Both the position numbers and the translations under genes were made by a program. Positions 51,569 through 59,744 of a stretch of DNA of 64,000 nucleotides are shown in pieces (the first letter of the stretch is position 1; each line of letters starts with the position of its first letter). The stretch is taken from NCBI RefSeq assembly GCF_009828745.1, contig NZ_WTSX01000002.1:152510-216509 (forward strand). Reading direction: 5' to 3'. This DNA comes from Erysipelothrix anatis (GTDB taxonomy: Bacteria; Bacillota_I; Bacilli_A; Erysipelotrichales; Erysipelotrichaceae). The notes beneath the pieces are model-generated. The model was not told the origin of the DNA. It ran no database searches and saw only the letters and a list, made by a program, of their open reading frames with translations.

Positions 51569-52406
51569 GATGGGATGCAATATTATTACATCAATAATAT
51601 GTGTGATATACATTGCTTGGTATTAGAGGGGTAAACACACAAAGCTGTATACCAAATCTGAGAGGTAGTAAAACTGAGGAGAGTACTTGAAAAAGTACGA
51701 ATCGTAAGAACTTGCTAACGCAGGCATGTTAGGACAATCAATAATTGATGTCGATAACAAGGAGAAACTAGCGATTGAAGTATATCGGGGATTTCAAAAG
51801 CATGTGCGTACAATTTACGGGATTTGATAATGACCAATTATCAAGTTTGCGGATATTAGTGTAAATTGCGAATAGAATCGTTGATATCCTCTCAGAATAT
51901 CGGCGGATTAAAAAAAGATGAAACGAATGCGGATAAATTCAAATGTGATTTGAAATGCGGACTTATTCAACACTCATCGTATGTTAGACATATGTTAGGA
52001 AATCATCTTTTGGCTTCAAGTGCTATACGAGACAGAGTATATGACATCAAGTTTCATGAGTGCGGATATTATGATTGCTTAATTGCTATTTGATTATTGT
52101 AGGATTAAGGTAACAATAATCAAAAACTTGATACAATTAAGTGCATCTGAACTGATGAATTTTACTCTGTTACTATAATACAAAATGTACGGTTTCAATA
52201 ACATCGATATACGGGACAAAATTCTTACAAAAATGTAAGAAAAGCATATAAATACAATGATTTAATGTATTATCGCAATAAAATTTCACAAAACGATATA
52301 ATTAGTCGAAAAACGCAATCAAAAACAATCATTTTCGAACAAATGTGATTCGATGCGTATTACTTTTCTCTTACGAGCGAGTTCGTAGAATGTCTTGGAA
52401 CATTGA
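51569..52406. other. Gene-poor region of about 840 bp with possible gene remnants
   Basis: No convincing gene. Two short readings without good ribosome sites look like remnants: 51726-51827 (34 codons, with DVDNKEKLAIEVYRGFQKHV) and 51866-52093 (75 codons, several Cys). Readable frames continue past stops in other registers. A hairpin GATTATTGT/ACAATAATC lies at 52092-52121 without a T-run. The 3' part (52120-52406) is very A+T-rich and leads into the pyr promoter. I see no transposase, terminal repeats or RNA family I can name. Confidence 0.5.
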
Positions 52407-52435
52407 TTGACATTGTGTGGGAATTAGATTATGAT
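52407..52435 (+). promoter_or_regulatory. Promoter of the pyr operon
   Basis: TTGACA (52407-52412), a 17-base spacer and TATGAT (52430-52435). The start would be near 52442, just before the PyrR-binding leader. Confidence 0.82.
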
Positions 52436-52441
52436 TTATTC

Positions 52442-52540
52442 GAAAAAAGAATCCTTTAAACTGATCCTGAGAGATCAAGAAGGAAAGAGCAACTATGATC
52501 ATTATCAACGAGCCTCTTTCTGTGAGTGGCTCTTTTTTTA
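52442..52540 (+). promoter_or_regulatory. PyrR-dependent attenuator before pyrR
   Basis: The anti-antiterminator with the PyrR-binding loop is at 52451-52485: ATCCTTTAAACTGATCC, TGAGAGATCA, then AGAAGGA. UMP-loaded PyrR would stabilise it. The terminator GAGCC...GGCTC (52510-52532) is followed by seven Ts. PyrR binding lets the terminator form when pyrimidines are plentiful. Confidence 0.87.
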
Positions 52541-52551
52541 TGGAGGAACGT

Positions 52552-53055
52552 ATGTCGAAAATAATTCTGAATGAATCGGAAATGATGCGTGCAATTAACC
52601 GTCTTTCTTATGAGATCGTTGAACGAAATCAAGGCATCGAAAATTTAGTGATTGTTGGTATTGAGACACGTGGGGTGCCGATTGCCAAAAGAATTGCTGA
52701 AAAAATTGCATCTATCGAAGGACCTGTTGATGTCGTAAGCTTAAACATTTCAGGTTATCGTGATGATCAAGAAATCCACAGCAGTGCATCATCTAATGAT
52801 TCGCTAACAGGGAAACATGTCGTATTGGTCGATGATGTACTGTTTACAGGAAGAACAATTCGTGCAGCAATGGATGCAACGATTGATATGGGTCGTCCTG
52901 CAGAAATTTCGCTAGCAGTTCTGGTTGATCGCGGTCATCGAGAACTTCCAATTCGTCCAGATTATATTGGTAAAAATGTTCCTACATCCAAAACAGAACG
53001 TATCTTTGTTCATATTAAAGAAATTGATGGCGAAGATTCGGTAAATATTTCATAA
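52552..53055 (+). CDS. pyrR: Bifunctional pyr operon RNA-binding attenuator / uracil phosphoribosyltransferase
   Basis: A 167-aa PyrR. It binds pyr leader RNA with UMP and also converts uracil plus PRPP to UMP. The PRPP motif [19 protein letters not shown] and the conserved [13 protein letters not shown] and [17 protein letters not shown] segments are present. ATG 52552 has GGAGG 5 bases ahead; a longer frame from 52495 would translate the attenuator and is rejected. It is the first gene of a three-gene operon with a second PyrR attenuator before pyrF. Confidence 0.95.
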   Translation: MSKIILNESEMMRAINRLSYEIVERNQGIENLVIVGIETRGVPIAKRIAEKIASIEGPVDVVSLNISGYRDDQEIHSSASSNDSLTGKHVVLVDDVLFTGRTIRAAMDATIDMGRPAEISLAVLVDRGHRELPIRPDYIGKNVPTSKTERIFVHIKEIDGEDSVNIS

Positions 53056-53061
53056 TTAAAT

Positions 53062-53149
53062 TCACTTTAAAGAGTACCAGAGAGTTCTCGAAGCGAATCA
53101 TATCTTTTAAGATACGCGCTTGAACTCTATGGGTTCAAGCTTTTTATTT
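53062..53149 (+). promoter_or_regulatory. Second PyrR attenuator, between pyrR and pyrF
   Basis: The PyrR-binding stem-loop TTTAAAGAGTACC, AGAGAGTTCTCGAAG is at 53066-53093. The antiterminator is visible as GAGTTC and AAGCG pairing with CGCTT and GAACTC of the terminator's left arm. The terminator GCTTGAAC...GTTCAAGC (53118-53140) is followed by a T-run. Structure and location are those of the intercistronic attenuators of Bacillus pyr operons. Confidence 0.87.
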
Positions 53150-53186
53150 GAATTGCTTTTCAATGAAGAAAAAGAAAGAGGTTATT

Positions 53187-53870
53187 ATGTCAGAAGTTAT
53201 TATTGCACTGGACTTTCCAGGAAGAACAGAAGTTATGGAATTCTTAGATCATTTCGAAGAGTCCCTTTACGTTAAAATTGGTATGGAACTATACTACCAA
53301 ACCGGACCAGAAATGGTTCGTGAGATTAAGGAGCGCGGTCATCGCATTTTCCTTGACCTGAAATTGCACGATATCCCCAATACTGTTGAAAGTGCAATGC
53401 GTGGCTTACGCAAACTTGGTGTCGACATGGCTAACGTTCATGCAGCAGGTGGCATTGAAATGATGGAAGCTGCACGTCGTGGTTTAGGAGAAGGTCCAAT
53501 TCTTCTTGCGGTAACACAACTGACATCTACTTCTGAAGCACAAATGCACAGTGATCAACTAATTGAGGTTTCGCTCGAACAATCAGTGCTCCATTACGCA
53601 GCGTGTGCTCAAAAAGCAGGTTTAGATGGTGTTGTATGTTCACCACTCGAAGCACAACAAATTGCGAATGAGTGTGGTGAAGAGTTCTTGCGAGTAACAC
53701 CGGGAATTCGTCCAGCAACTAGTGATGTAGGTGACCAAAAGCGCGTCATGACACCATCTCGAGCACGTCAAAATGGGTCTTCTTATATTGTGGTAGGTCG
53801 TCCAATTACAAAAGCAGATAATCCATATGAAGCATATATAGCAATTAAGAATGAATGGGAGCACGCATAA
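53187..53870 (+). CDS. pyrF: Orotidine 5'-phosphate decarboxylase
   Basis: A 227-aa TIM-barrel enzyme producing UMP from OMP, the last step of the de novo pathway. The catalytic D-x-K-x-x-D is [13 protein letters not shown] near residue 60. Other marks are IALDF at the start, [13 protein letters not shown] and TPGIRP. ATG 53187 ([10 protein letters not shown]) follows AAAGAGG; the upstream frame includes attenuator sequence. Its stop overlaps the pyrE start by one base (TAATG). Expression depends on both attenuators. Confidence 0.96.
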   Translation: MSEVIIALDFPGRTEVMEFLDHFEESLYVKIGMELYYQTGPEMVREIKERGHRIFLDLKLHDIPNTVESAMRGLRKLGVDMANVHAAGGIEMMEAARRGLGEGPILLAVTQLTSTSEAQMHSDQLIEVSLEQSVLHYAACAQKAGLDGVVCSPLEAQQIANECGEEFLRVTPGIRPATSDVGDQKRVMTPSRARQNGSSYIVVGRPITKADNPYEAYIAIKNEWEHA

Positions 53871-54508
53871 TGAACACAGCACAACGCATCGCTAAATATT
53901 TACTTGACGTCGAAGCCGTCACCTTGAGTCCACTCGAACCATACACATGGGCAAGTGGATTAAAAAGTCCAATTTACTGTGATAATCGCATCACGATGAG
54001 TTACCCTGAAGTACGCATGAATATTGCACGAGGTTTAGCTGATATCGTACGTCAAAAATACCAATTTGTTGATATGATTGTTGGTACAGCAACCGCTGGA
54101 ATCCCTCAAGCATGCTGGGTATCTGAAGCACTCGCTTTACCAATGGCCTATGTTCGTGTTGCGGCAAAAGATCATGGCCGTAGCAAACAAATCGAAGGAT
54201 TCATTCCAGAGAAATCAAAAGTTATCGTGATTGAAGATTTGATATCAACAGGTGGATCGAGTATTAAAGCATGTAAAGTACTTGAAGATGCAGGTCATGA
54301 AGTAGTTGCGGTACTTTCCGTGTTTGATTATGAACTTGATAGTGCACGTCAAAATTTCGAAAATGCAGGAATCCCCTACGAATCACTTTCTAACTACTCA
54401 ACACTCATTGATGTAGCAGTAAGCTCAGGTACTATAAGTCAAAGCGACCTTGCTTCTCTAAAAGCTTGGCGTCAAGATCCGCAGGCATATACTGAAGCAC
54501 ATCAGTAG
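53870..54508 (+). CDS. pyrE: Orotate phosphoribosyltransferase
   Basis: A 212-aa enzyme joining orotate and PRPP to OMP, upstream of PyrF. The PRPP loop is VIVIEDLISTGGSSIKACK, with TWASGLKSPIYCDNR near the N-terminus and the VRVAAKDHGRSKQIEG loop containing catalytic Lys. ATG 53870 overlaps the pyrF TAA. With pyrR and pyrF alone, the operon can convert orotate to UMP; genes for the earlier steps (pyrAA, AB, B, C, D) are not in this window. Confidence 0.95.
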   Translation: MNTAQRIAKYLLDVEAVTLSPLEPYTWASGLKSPIYCDNRITMSYPEVRMNIARGLADIVRQKYQFVDMIVGTATAGIPQACWVSEALALPMAYVRVAAKDHGRSKQIEGFIPEKSKVIVIEDLISTGGSSIKACKVLEDAGHEVVAVLSVFDYELDSARQNFENAGIPYESLSNYSTLIDVAVSSGTISQSDLASLKAWRQDPQAYTEAHQ

Positions 54509-54512
54509 TGTC

Positions 54513-54541
54513 ATGACAAACCCTCATAAATCACGTATAAT
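54513..54541 (+). promoter_or_regulatory. Promoter of the small membrane protein gene
   Basis: ATGACA (54513-54518), a 17-base spacer and TATAAT (54536-54541), directly after the pyrE stop. Confidence 0.68.
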
Positions 54542-54564
54542 AGAATGAAGATATGAGGTATATT

Positions 54565-55116
54565 ATGGAACGTGAACGGCAATATTTATTGGGGATTAAT
54601 AAAGAAACAATTCGAATTAAGATTACGGCATGGGTCATTGTGTCAGTGTTGGTTATCGTTGTTGGGACCTTGGCATCACGTCAAGCCTTTCCAGAGCAGA
54701 CGCTCGTGACAACGGCACTAATGCTTACGGCCGTATGTGCTATAGTTGTAGCATTTCAAAGCTTTCGATTGTATCAGAATACTCAAAAGATAGATCAAGT
54801 GATTCATGCAATGGACAAACCATCGATTGCACTTAATTTTAATTTGTATATAAAAAATAGTGTTTCGGAATTTCCGATTCTCATAGATGGTGACCGCTTG
54901 ATCCTTGTTGATACTGGCAAAGCAGTCGTATTAGAAGATGTTGCCCACGTTGCATATCGCAATCAACGATACACAGGCAAGAACCATGATATCTTTACGC
55001 TGACCTATCAGGACAAAACGAAAAAGACATTTAAACTGCTGACCCATCCCGAGATTCAAGAAATGATTCTTAAATACATCAAAGTTTTAAATCCACGTGT
55101 TCAAATCGAACACTAA
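54565..55116 (+). CDS. Hypothetical membrane protein, two transmembrane helices
   Basis: A 183-aa protein with two adjacent helices (about residues 20-40 and 48-68) and a cytoplasmic C-terminal domain of about 115 residues. That domain has strand-rich motifs such as SEFPILIDGDRLILVD and VVLEDVAHVAYRNQRY, reminiscent of bPH-type or other small beta domains, but no family is clear. ATG 54565 is spaced from GAGGT by 7 bases; another ATG at 54553 precedes the ribosome site. It has its own promoter and terminator and is not part of the pyr operon. Confidence 0.65.
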   Translation: MERERQYLLGINKETIRIKITAWVIVSVLVIVVGTLASRQAFPEQTLVTTALMLTAVCAIVVAFQSFRLYQNTQKIDQVIHAMDKPSIALNFNLYIKNSVSEFPILIDGDRLILVDTGKAVVLEDVAHVAYRNQRYTGKNHDIFTLTYQDKTKKTFKLLTHPEIQEMILKYIKVLNPRVQIEH

Positions 55117-55172
55117 AAAAGCTGGACCCATTTCGATGCAAGAGCGCATTGAATAGGGTTCAGCTTTTTTTT
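55115..55172. terminator. Terminator after the membrane protein gene
   Basis: AAAAGCTG-G-ACCC and GGGT-T-CAGCTTTT arms enclose an inner ATGC...GCAT pairing and are followed by eight Ts. It is flanked by As on the left, so it may also serve the convergent XRE gene. Confidence 0.85.
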
Positions 55173-55192
55173 ACGAATTTTGCGGCAAAATA

Positions 55193-55744
55193 CTATAATA
55201 ATGCGGCAATGAGTCCGAGGAGGAATCCAACAACGCATAATCCAGCAAGTACAATGATAACTTTGGTGGTGTTATACTTTGGTTGGTTTTCATCTCCGTT
55301 TTGGCGCTGATAGTCATTACGCATTTTGACATATTTTATAATTGTATAAAATAGTAATCCAATAAGTAGCATTCGTAGAATAATGGATATAGCATTAAGT
55401 ACGGGCATATTTGTACTTGAAAGGATATCGCCATCAATAAAGAGTAATGTCAAGGATGATGTTGCCAAAACAACTAGAGTAAGAATATTCAATTTCCTTT
55501 CCATTGTTTTGACGTCAGAATCATTAATTAATTTTTCCATAACTTTTCGGTCTCCTTTTAGTAAGTCATCGAGGGAGATCTGGTAAATGTCACTTATCTC
55601 AACAATACTTCTTAAATCGGGAAGGCTCCGATTGTTTTCCCAATTAGACACAGTTTGTCTTGAGACGCCGATTGCATCCGCAATATCTTCTTGTCTAAGT
55701 TCTATGCGACTGCGAGCTTCCTTAAGTCTTGTTCCAAAATCCAT
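55193..55744 (-). CDS. XRE-family regulator with membrane helices
   Basis: A 183-aa protein. Residues 1-64 are a lambda-repressor-type HTH (FGTRLKEARSRIELRQEDIA with QTVSNWENNRSLPDL). A basic linker follows, then three helices (about 84-104, 114-135 and 160-182). Membrane-bound XRE regulators of this layout are common in Firmicutes near transporters or stress genes; the signal is unknown. There is a GAGGAACGG ribosome site. It is monocistronic, with serC convergent-free on the same strand upstream. Confidence 0.85.
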   Translation of the reverse strand: MDFGTRLKEARSRIELRQEDIADAIGVSRQTVSNWENNRSLPDLRSIVEISDIYQISLDDLLKGDRKVMEKLINDSDVKTMERKLNILTLVVLATSSLTLLFIDGDILSSTNMPVLNAISIILRMLLIGLLFYTIIKYVKMRNDYQRQNGDENQPKYNTTKVIIVLAGLCVVGFLLGLIAALL

Positions 55745-55934
55745 TAACCGTTCCTCCTAACCCCACATTAAAAGAGTTTCGTTTACTGTTCAATCTAAAA
55801 GTTCTTTACATTGTGCCTCGCATGTATGTAAAAGATGTTTGACGATGTTTACAGAGGCTCTATTCAAAGGTTAAAGTACGAAAGAGGACCTCCACAAACG
55901 TATTAATTTCTTATAGTTTTGCATAAAAAACTAT
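55745..55934. other. Spacer between the XRE gene and the serC terminator
   Basis: A 190-base region that must contain the minus-strand promoter of the XRE gene. No gene or clear operator was seen. Confidence 0.4.
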
Positions 55935-55981
55935 GGAACCATTTAGTGAATCCTTTAAGAGTTGATTCGCTAAACGGTTCC
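55922..55981 (-). terminator. Long inverted repeat acting as terminator of serC (minus strand)
   Basis: GGAACC-A-TTTAG-T-GAATC and GATTC-G-CTAAA-C-GGTTCC form an 18-position stem with two mismatches around an 11-base loop (55935-55981). On the minus strand it is followed three bases later by TTTTTT, so it fits the end of the serC transcript. Confidence 0.75.
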
Positions 55982-55993
55982 ACAGGCGTTCTA

Positions 55994-57064
55994 TTATTGA
56001 TATTTCTCTTGGAAACGGTTCATAAAGTCGACGAGCTTTTCAACCGCTTCAACTGGCATCGCATTATAGATGCTGACGCGCATACCTCGAGAACTACGAT
56101 GAGCCCCCAAATTAATCATGTCCTCCTGTGCTGCTTCTTCCACAAACAGCGTATCCAATGTTTCATCATTTGTTGTAAAGACAACGTTCATCGATGAACG
56201 ATCCGAAGGTTTGACCCAGTTGGAATAGAATCCCGAGCGATCGATAAGTTCGTACAGCATTGCAGCTTTTCGCTCGTTTTGTTGAGAGAGTGCTTCGACA
56301 CCACCCTGTTCTTTAACCCATGTCAACATTAAATCGGTGACATAGATGGCGAACGTTGGAGAGGTATTATAGACTGAATTTTCTTGGATATGCTTTTTGT
56401 AATCGAAGATATAAGGAAGTCCTTCCACATCGTGGAGCATATCATTACGAATGATTGCAAGTGTAAGTCCTGACATACCTAAATTCTTTTGCGTTCCCGC
56501 GTAAAGCATTGCAAAGTCATTAATATCATAGGGAAAGCCCAAGATATTAGAGCACGCATCACCAATCAATGGGACACCATTGGTATCAGGGAGATCACGA
56601 TACATGAGACCTTCTGATGTTGCGTTTGTTGTGATGTGGACATAGGCACAATCTTCGGGTACATTAAGATCCATTGGAAGATAACTGTAACCATCTTCTT
56701 TGCTTGATCCTACAACCAGTGTATCGTTGAGAATATGGGCTTCTTCAATCGCTTTTGCTGACCAAAAACCTGTATCGACATAAGCAACGCGTCTTCCTTT
56801 CGCAAAGTTCATGGGAATCATTGCAAATTGCTGACTTGTCCCCCCTTGAAGAAATACAATTGAGTATGTATCGGGGATATTCATGAGTTCTTTCAATGTT
56901 GCCTTAGCATGATCGATAATTCCGAAGAATTCTGACGAACGATGATTCACTTCTAACATTGAAACGTTGGATCCTTGATAACTTAATAGTTCATCTTGGA
57001 TTTTAAGTAATACTGATTCGGGCAACATAGCTGGCCCGGCTGAAAAATTATATACAGGTCTCAT
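55994..57064 (-). CDS. serC: Phosphoserine aminotransferase
   Basis: A 356-aa PLP enzyme converting 3-phosphohydroxypyruvate to phosphoserine, and also used in vitamin B6 synthesis. Marks are YNFSAGPAMLPESVL, LQGGTSQQFAMIPMN, GDACSNILG with the PLP Asp region, and YAGTQKNLG with the Schiff-base Lys. Start ATG 57064 is 6 bases from GGAGG; the ATG at 57070 directly touches it. No serA or serB is adjacent; the neighbours upstream on the same strand are an unknown gene and a UPF0173 hydrolase. Confidence 0.94.
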   Translation of the reverse strand: MRPVYNFSAGPAMLPESVLLKIQDELLSYQGSNVSMLEVNHRSSEFFGIIDHAKATLKELMNIPDTYSIVFLQGGTSQQFAMIPMNFAKGRRVAYVDTGFWSAKAIEEAHILNDTLVVGSSKEDGYSYLPMDLNVPEDCAYVHITTNATSEGLMYRDLPDTNGVPLIGDACSNILGFPYDINDFAMLYAGTQKNLGMSGLTLAIIRNDMLHDVEGLPYIFDYKKHIQENSVYNTSPTFAIYVTDLMLTWVKEQGGVEALSQQNERKAAMLYELIDRSGFYSNWVKPSDRSSMNVVFTTNDETLDTLFVEEAAQEDMINLGAHRSSRGMRVSIYNAMPVEAVEKLVDFMNRFQEKYQ

Positions 57065-57125
57065 AGACATCCTCCACTTTTATATATTATTATAAAACGA
57101 ATTTATGAAAAAAGAGTAGAAAATT

Positions 57126-57608
57126 CTACTCTAATTCTAGAAATATGTTTAATCGGTCTTCATTGGTTCGTGGTGTATCAGGATCGTCCACAATACCTAT
57201 TAACGGATTATTGGTGTTGAAAATATGGATTGTTTTCCGTTCTGGAGCCCATGATATTTCAGGGTAATTAACGAGTAACATGTTCCCTAATGGTTTTCGA
57301 TTGGTATAATCTACAGAGTCAATATCAGCAAGGTATCCCCCTTCGAAGAAATTAAAATCAACAATCCAAGGATCATACTCATGTTCGATAAGTGCACTGA
57401 CAAAGCCGTCACCGAGGGTCATCGCATCTTCGTATGTAATATAAAAATTGGTTTTTGTGGGGATTTTAACGACATCTAGGTCTTTTACCGGTATTGAGTA
57501 TTTCTTTAAAACATGGGTGAACCCTTTAAGTATAAAAATATAGTGATTGGTGTGTCCGCAACTTAATTGATGATTATTGATGACACGATTGATGCGTTCT
57601 TGTAACAT
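57126..57608 (-). CDS. Hypothetical protein of the serC neighbourhood
   Basis: A 160-aa soluble protein, not recognised. It shows HQLSCGHTNHYIFILKGFTHV near the N-terminus, a WIVDFNFFEGGYL strand and acidic C-terminus. Several aromatic residues and Cys/His in the first helix give no known metal motif. It sits between the UPF0173 hydrolase (12 bases upstream) and serC (61 bases downstream), all on the minus strand, with an AAAGGAGGC ribosome site. It is probably co-transcribed with the hydrolase. Confidence 0.65.
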   Translation of the reverse strand: MLQERINRVINNHQLSCGHTNHYIFILKGFTHVLKKYSIPVKDLDVVKIPTKTNFYITYEDAMTLGDGFVSALIEHEYDPWIVDFNFFEGGYLADIDSVDYTNRKPLGNMLLVNYPEISWAPERKTIHIFNTNNPLIGIVDDPDTPRTNEDRLNIFLELE

Positions 57609-57620
57609 AAAAAGCCTCCT

Positions 57621-58280
57621 TTATAATTCAATTATTTCGCCAATTTCAGGAACAAGTCCACGATTGTCGTGAAGCATGTTTGTGAATTCGTATGGATTTT
57701 GTTCAATAACAGGAAATGTATTGTAGTGAATCGGAATGTATAGTTCAGACTGAATTAGTTGGGCAGCGTGTAATGCATCGCGTATTCCCATCGTAAAATT
57801 ATCACCAATTGGCAAAAAAGCTGCTGTGACAGGTCCAATAAGACTCATGTCTGTAAAGCGTGCAGTATCTCCTGCATGGTAAATGGTAGAACTCACATCA
57901 TCGACAATAACACCCGCTGCAAGTCCCATATAGTGACCATCATATGATGAGCTATGAATTGCGGGTGTTAATTTAACAGTTCCAAACGGAAAGTTAAAAC
58001 TTCCACCAATATTCATACCGTGAGTTTTAACGTCGATAGACGCCAGATGGTCAGCTAACTCAACAACAGCAATGATCGTTGCTTCATTATTCCGTGCAAT
58101 GGCTAAAGCATCACCAACATGATCTTCATGACCATGTGTCAAAATAATATAATCGGTAACAACCGATTCGACATCAAGATCGGAATAAGGATTACCATTG
58201 ATAAAAGGATCAATAATAATTTTGGTTCCATCGAGTGTTTGAAGTTGGACACAGGCGTGTCCATGCCAGGAAAATTTCAT
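57621..58280 (-). CDS. UPF0173 metal-dependent hydrolase (metallo-beta-lactamase fold)
   Basis: A 219-aa cytoplasmic MBL-fold enzyme of the UPF0173/YtkL group. The zinc signature HxHxDH is LTHGHEDHVGDA. A later ligand is in IYHAGDTARFTDM and the terminal His in IPIHYNTFP. The N-terminal KFSWHGHACVQL is a hallmark of the group. Physiological substrate is unknown. There is an AAGGAGG ribosome site. It is the first gene of the minus-strand run leading to serC, divergent from the DtxR-type regulator. Confidence 0.93.
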   Translation of the reverse strand: MKFSWHGHACVQLQTLDGTKIIIDPFINGNPYSDLDVESVVTDYIILTHGHEDHVGDALAIARNNEATIIAVVELADHLASIDVKTHGMNIGGSFNFPFGTVKLTPAIHSSSYDGHYMGLAAGVIVDDVSSTIYHAGDTARFTDMSLIGPVTAAFLPIGDNFTMGIRDALHAAQLIQSELYIPIHYNTFPVIEQNPYEFTNMLHDNRGLVPEIGEIIEL

Positions 58281-58347
58281 ACAAAAACCTCCTTAGTGTA
58301 ATTCTATTATACCATGTGAAAAAGACTGTGCGTACGGATCCCATATC

Positions 58348-58377
58348 TTGTTTTTCACTGATATTTAGTGATATAAT
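58348..58377 (+). promoter_or_regulatory. Promoter of the DtxR-family regulator
   Basis: TTGTTT (58348-58353), an 18-base spacer and an extended -10 TGA-TATAAT (58369-58377). The start is near 58384, at the edge of the palindromic operator. Confidence 0.7.
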
Positions 58378-58385
58378 GGTATTAA

Positions 58386-58399
58386 TTAGGCACGCCTAA
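58386..58399. promoter_or_regulatory. DtxR/MntR-type palindromic operator
   Basis: TTAGGCACGCCTAA has perfect 6-base arms (TTAGGC/GCCTAA) with a 2-base centre. The TTAGG...CCTAA arms are those of iron boxes of DtxR/IdeR and related SloR-like sites. It overlaps the transcription start of the DtxR-family gene, implying metal-dependent autorepression. Confidence 0.72.
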
Positions 58400-58414
58400 G
58401 AAAAGAGGTAAGAA

Positions 58415-59062
58415 ATGACACCAAATCGCGAAGACTATATTAAAATTATATTTGCAATGAATCAAAGAAATATTAAACTTACAAACAAAGAATTAGCAGC
58501 TACTTTAGATGTATCTGCCGCATCTACGAGCGAAATGATTCGAAAACTGACAGAATCAGGACTGGTAGTTAGACATAAAGATTTGGGTTTGACATTGAGT
58601 GACGAAGGAACCCGTGAAGCGCAGAATCTTGTCCGTAAGCACCGACTTTGGGAAGTATTCTTGGTAGAACAATTGGGATACTCATGGACCGATGTTCATG
58701 ATGATGCGGAGGTCTTAGAACATGTTACCTCCAACAATCTTGCGCAAAGATTAAGTGAATACCTCAATAATCCTAAGTATTGTCCTCACGGAAGCATCAT
58801 TTATGGAAATGGTGGTTTAGATCGTGATGGTGTTACCCCACTTGCTTCATTACAAGTGGGTGATACGGGTACATTCTCTCGTGTTCGTGATGATTTAGAA
58901 CTGCTCAAGTACTTGGAGACGATATCCTTTAATTTAGGTGAACCCTTTGAACTTGTTCGTATTGATCCGTATGAAGGACCGTTTGTTGTTAATGTTAATG
59001 GTAAAGAGGTTGCCATTAGTTATCGTGCAGCACATGATATTGAAGTTGAGGTAACACAATAA
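58415..59062 (+). CDS. DtxR-family iron/manganese-dependent repressor
   Basis: A 215-aa regulator. The N-terminal winged HTH is at about 1-62 (LTNKELAATLDVSAASTSEMIRKL region). The metal-binding and dimerisation domain (64-140) has HRLWEVFLVEQLGYSW, DAEVLEHVTS and NPKYCPHGS, which provide the His, Glu and Cys ligands. A C-terminal FeoA/SH3-like domain (about 145-215) makes it the long DtxR type. Whether iron or manganese is sensed is not resolvable by eye. It has an AAAGAGGTAAG ribosome site. Its stop overlaps the PAP2 start by one base (TAATG). Confidence 0.92.
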   Translation: MTPNREDYIKIIFAMNQRNIKLTNKELAATLDVSAASTSEMIRKLTESGLVVRHKDLGLTLSDEGTREAQNLVRKHRLWEVFLVEQLGYSWTDVHDDAEVLEHVTSNNLAQRLSEYLNNPKYCPHGSIIYGNGGLDRDGVTPLASLQVGDTGTFSRVRDDLELLKYLETISFNLGEPFELVRIDPYEGPFVVNVNGKEVAISYRAAHDIEVEVTQ

Positions 59063-59601
59063 TGGATATGGCAATTCTGCAGTGGATCCAAACATGGGCT
59101 ACCCCATTTCTTAATCAGTTTTTCGCGATATACACACGTTTGGGAGATCATGCAGAGCTGTGGATAGCTATCGCCCTTATCCTTATGATTAATAAAAAAA
59201 CACGGAAAATTGGTTACTTCGCATTGTTAGCATTACTCCTTGAATTAATCCTTGTGAGCGGGATTTTGAAACCAATTGTGATGCGGGTTCGCCCCTTTGA
59301 AGTAGCGAACTTTGATATTTTGATTCCAGTACCACGTGGTTCTTCGTTCCCGTCAGGACATGCTGCAAGTGCATTTGCAATGGCAGGAACATTCTTCCTC
59401 TTTATAAAAGATAAGAAACGGTGGATCTTTCTTGGGTTGGCAGCATTGATGGCCTTCTCACGCTTGTATGTCTTTGTTCATTACCCAAGTGATGTTCTCG
59501 TAGGCTCGCTGCTTGGTTTTGGAATTGCTTATGGCCTTTATCGAAACCAAACAAAAATTAGTGAATATGCCGCTCGCACACTTCAATCTCTTAAGAAATA
59601 A
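59062..59601 (+). CDS. PAP2-family membrane phosphatase
   Basis: A 179-aa integral membrane phosphatase with about five helices. The tripartite signature is K-x6-RP (KPIVMRVRP), PSGHAAS and SRLYVFVHYPSDV, giving the catalytic His pair. The family removes phosphate from undecaprenyl pyrophosphate or phosphatidate. Its small size suits a BcrC/UppP2-like role in recycling the wall lipid carrier, but this is not certain. It is co-translated with the DtxR regulator and hence likely metal-regulated at the transcript level. Confidence 0.9.
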   Translation: MDMAILQWIQTWATPFLNQFFAIYTRLGDHAELWIAIALILMINKKTRKIGYFALLALLLELILVSGILKPIVMRVRPFEVANFDILIPVPRGSSFPSGHAASAFAMAGTFFLFIKDKKRWIFLGLAALMAFSRLYVFVHYPSDVLVGSLLGFGIAYGLYRNQTKISEYAARTLQSLKK

Positions 59602-59651
59602 TCGAATCATACCGCAACACTTTGAGCTAGCAATTTTTTAAAAACATTTGC

Positions 59652-59679
59652 TTGCATAAGGTGTTTTATTTATGCATAA
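59652..59679 (+). promoter_or_regulatory. Possible promoter of the small secreted protein gene
   Basis: TTGCAT (59652-59657), a 16-base spacer and CATAAT (59674-59679). The transcript would have a leader of about 60 bases. Confidence 0.5.
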
Positions 59680-59744
59680 TATATAAGCGTATGTTTAAGA
59701 AATAACGTACAACTATATGTCTTAACATATGTCTGGAGGAATTC

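Noticed and set aside
51600..51660. TTGGTAT...ATACCAA inverted repeat resembling the mannose operator motif
   Set aside because: The arms are 30 bases apart, far from any related gene and not in a promoter; the resemblance is probably accidental.
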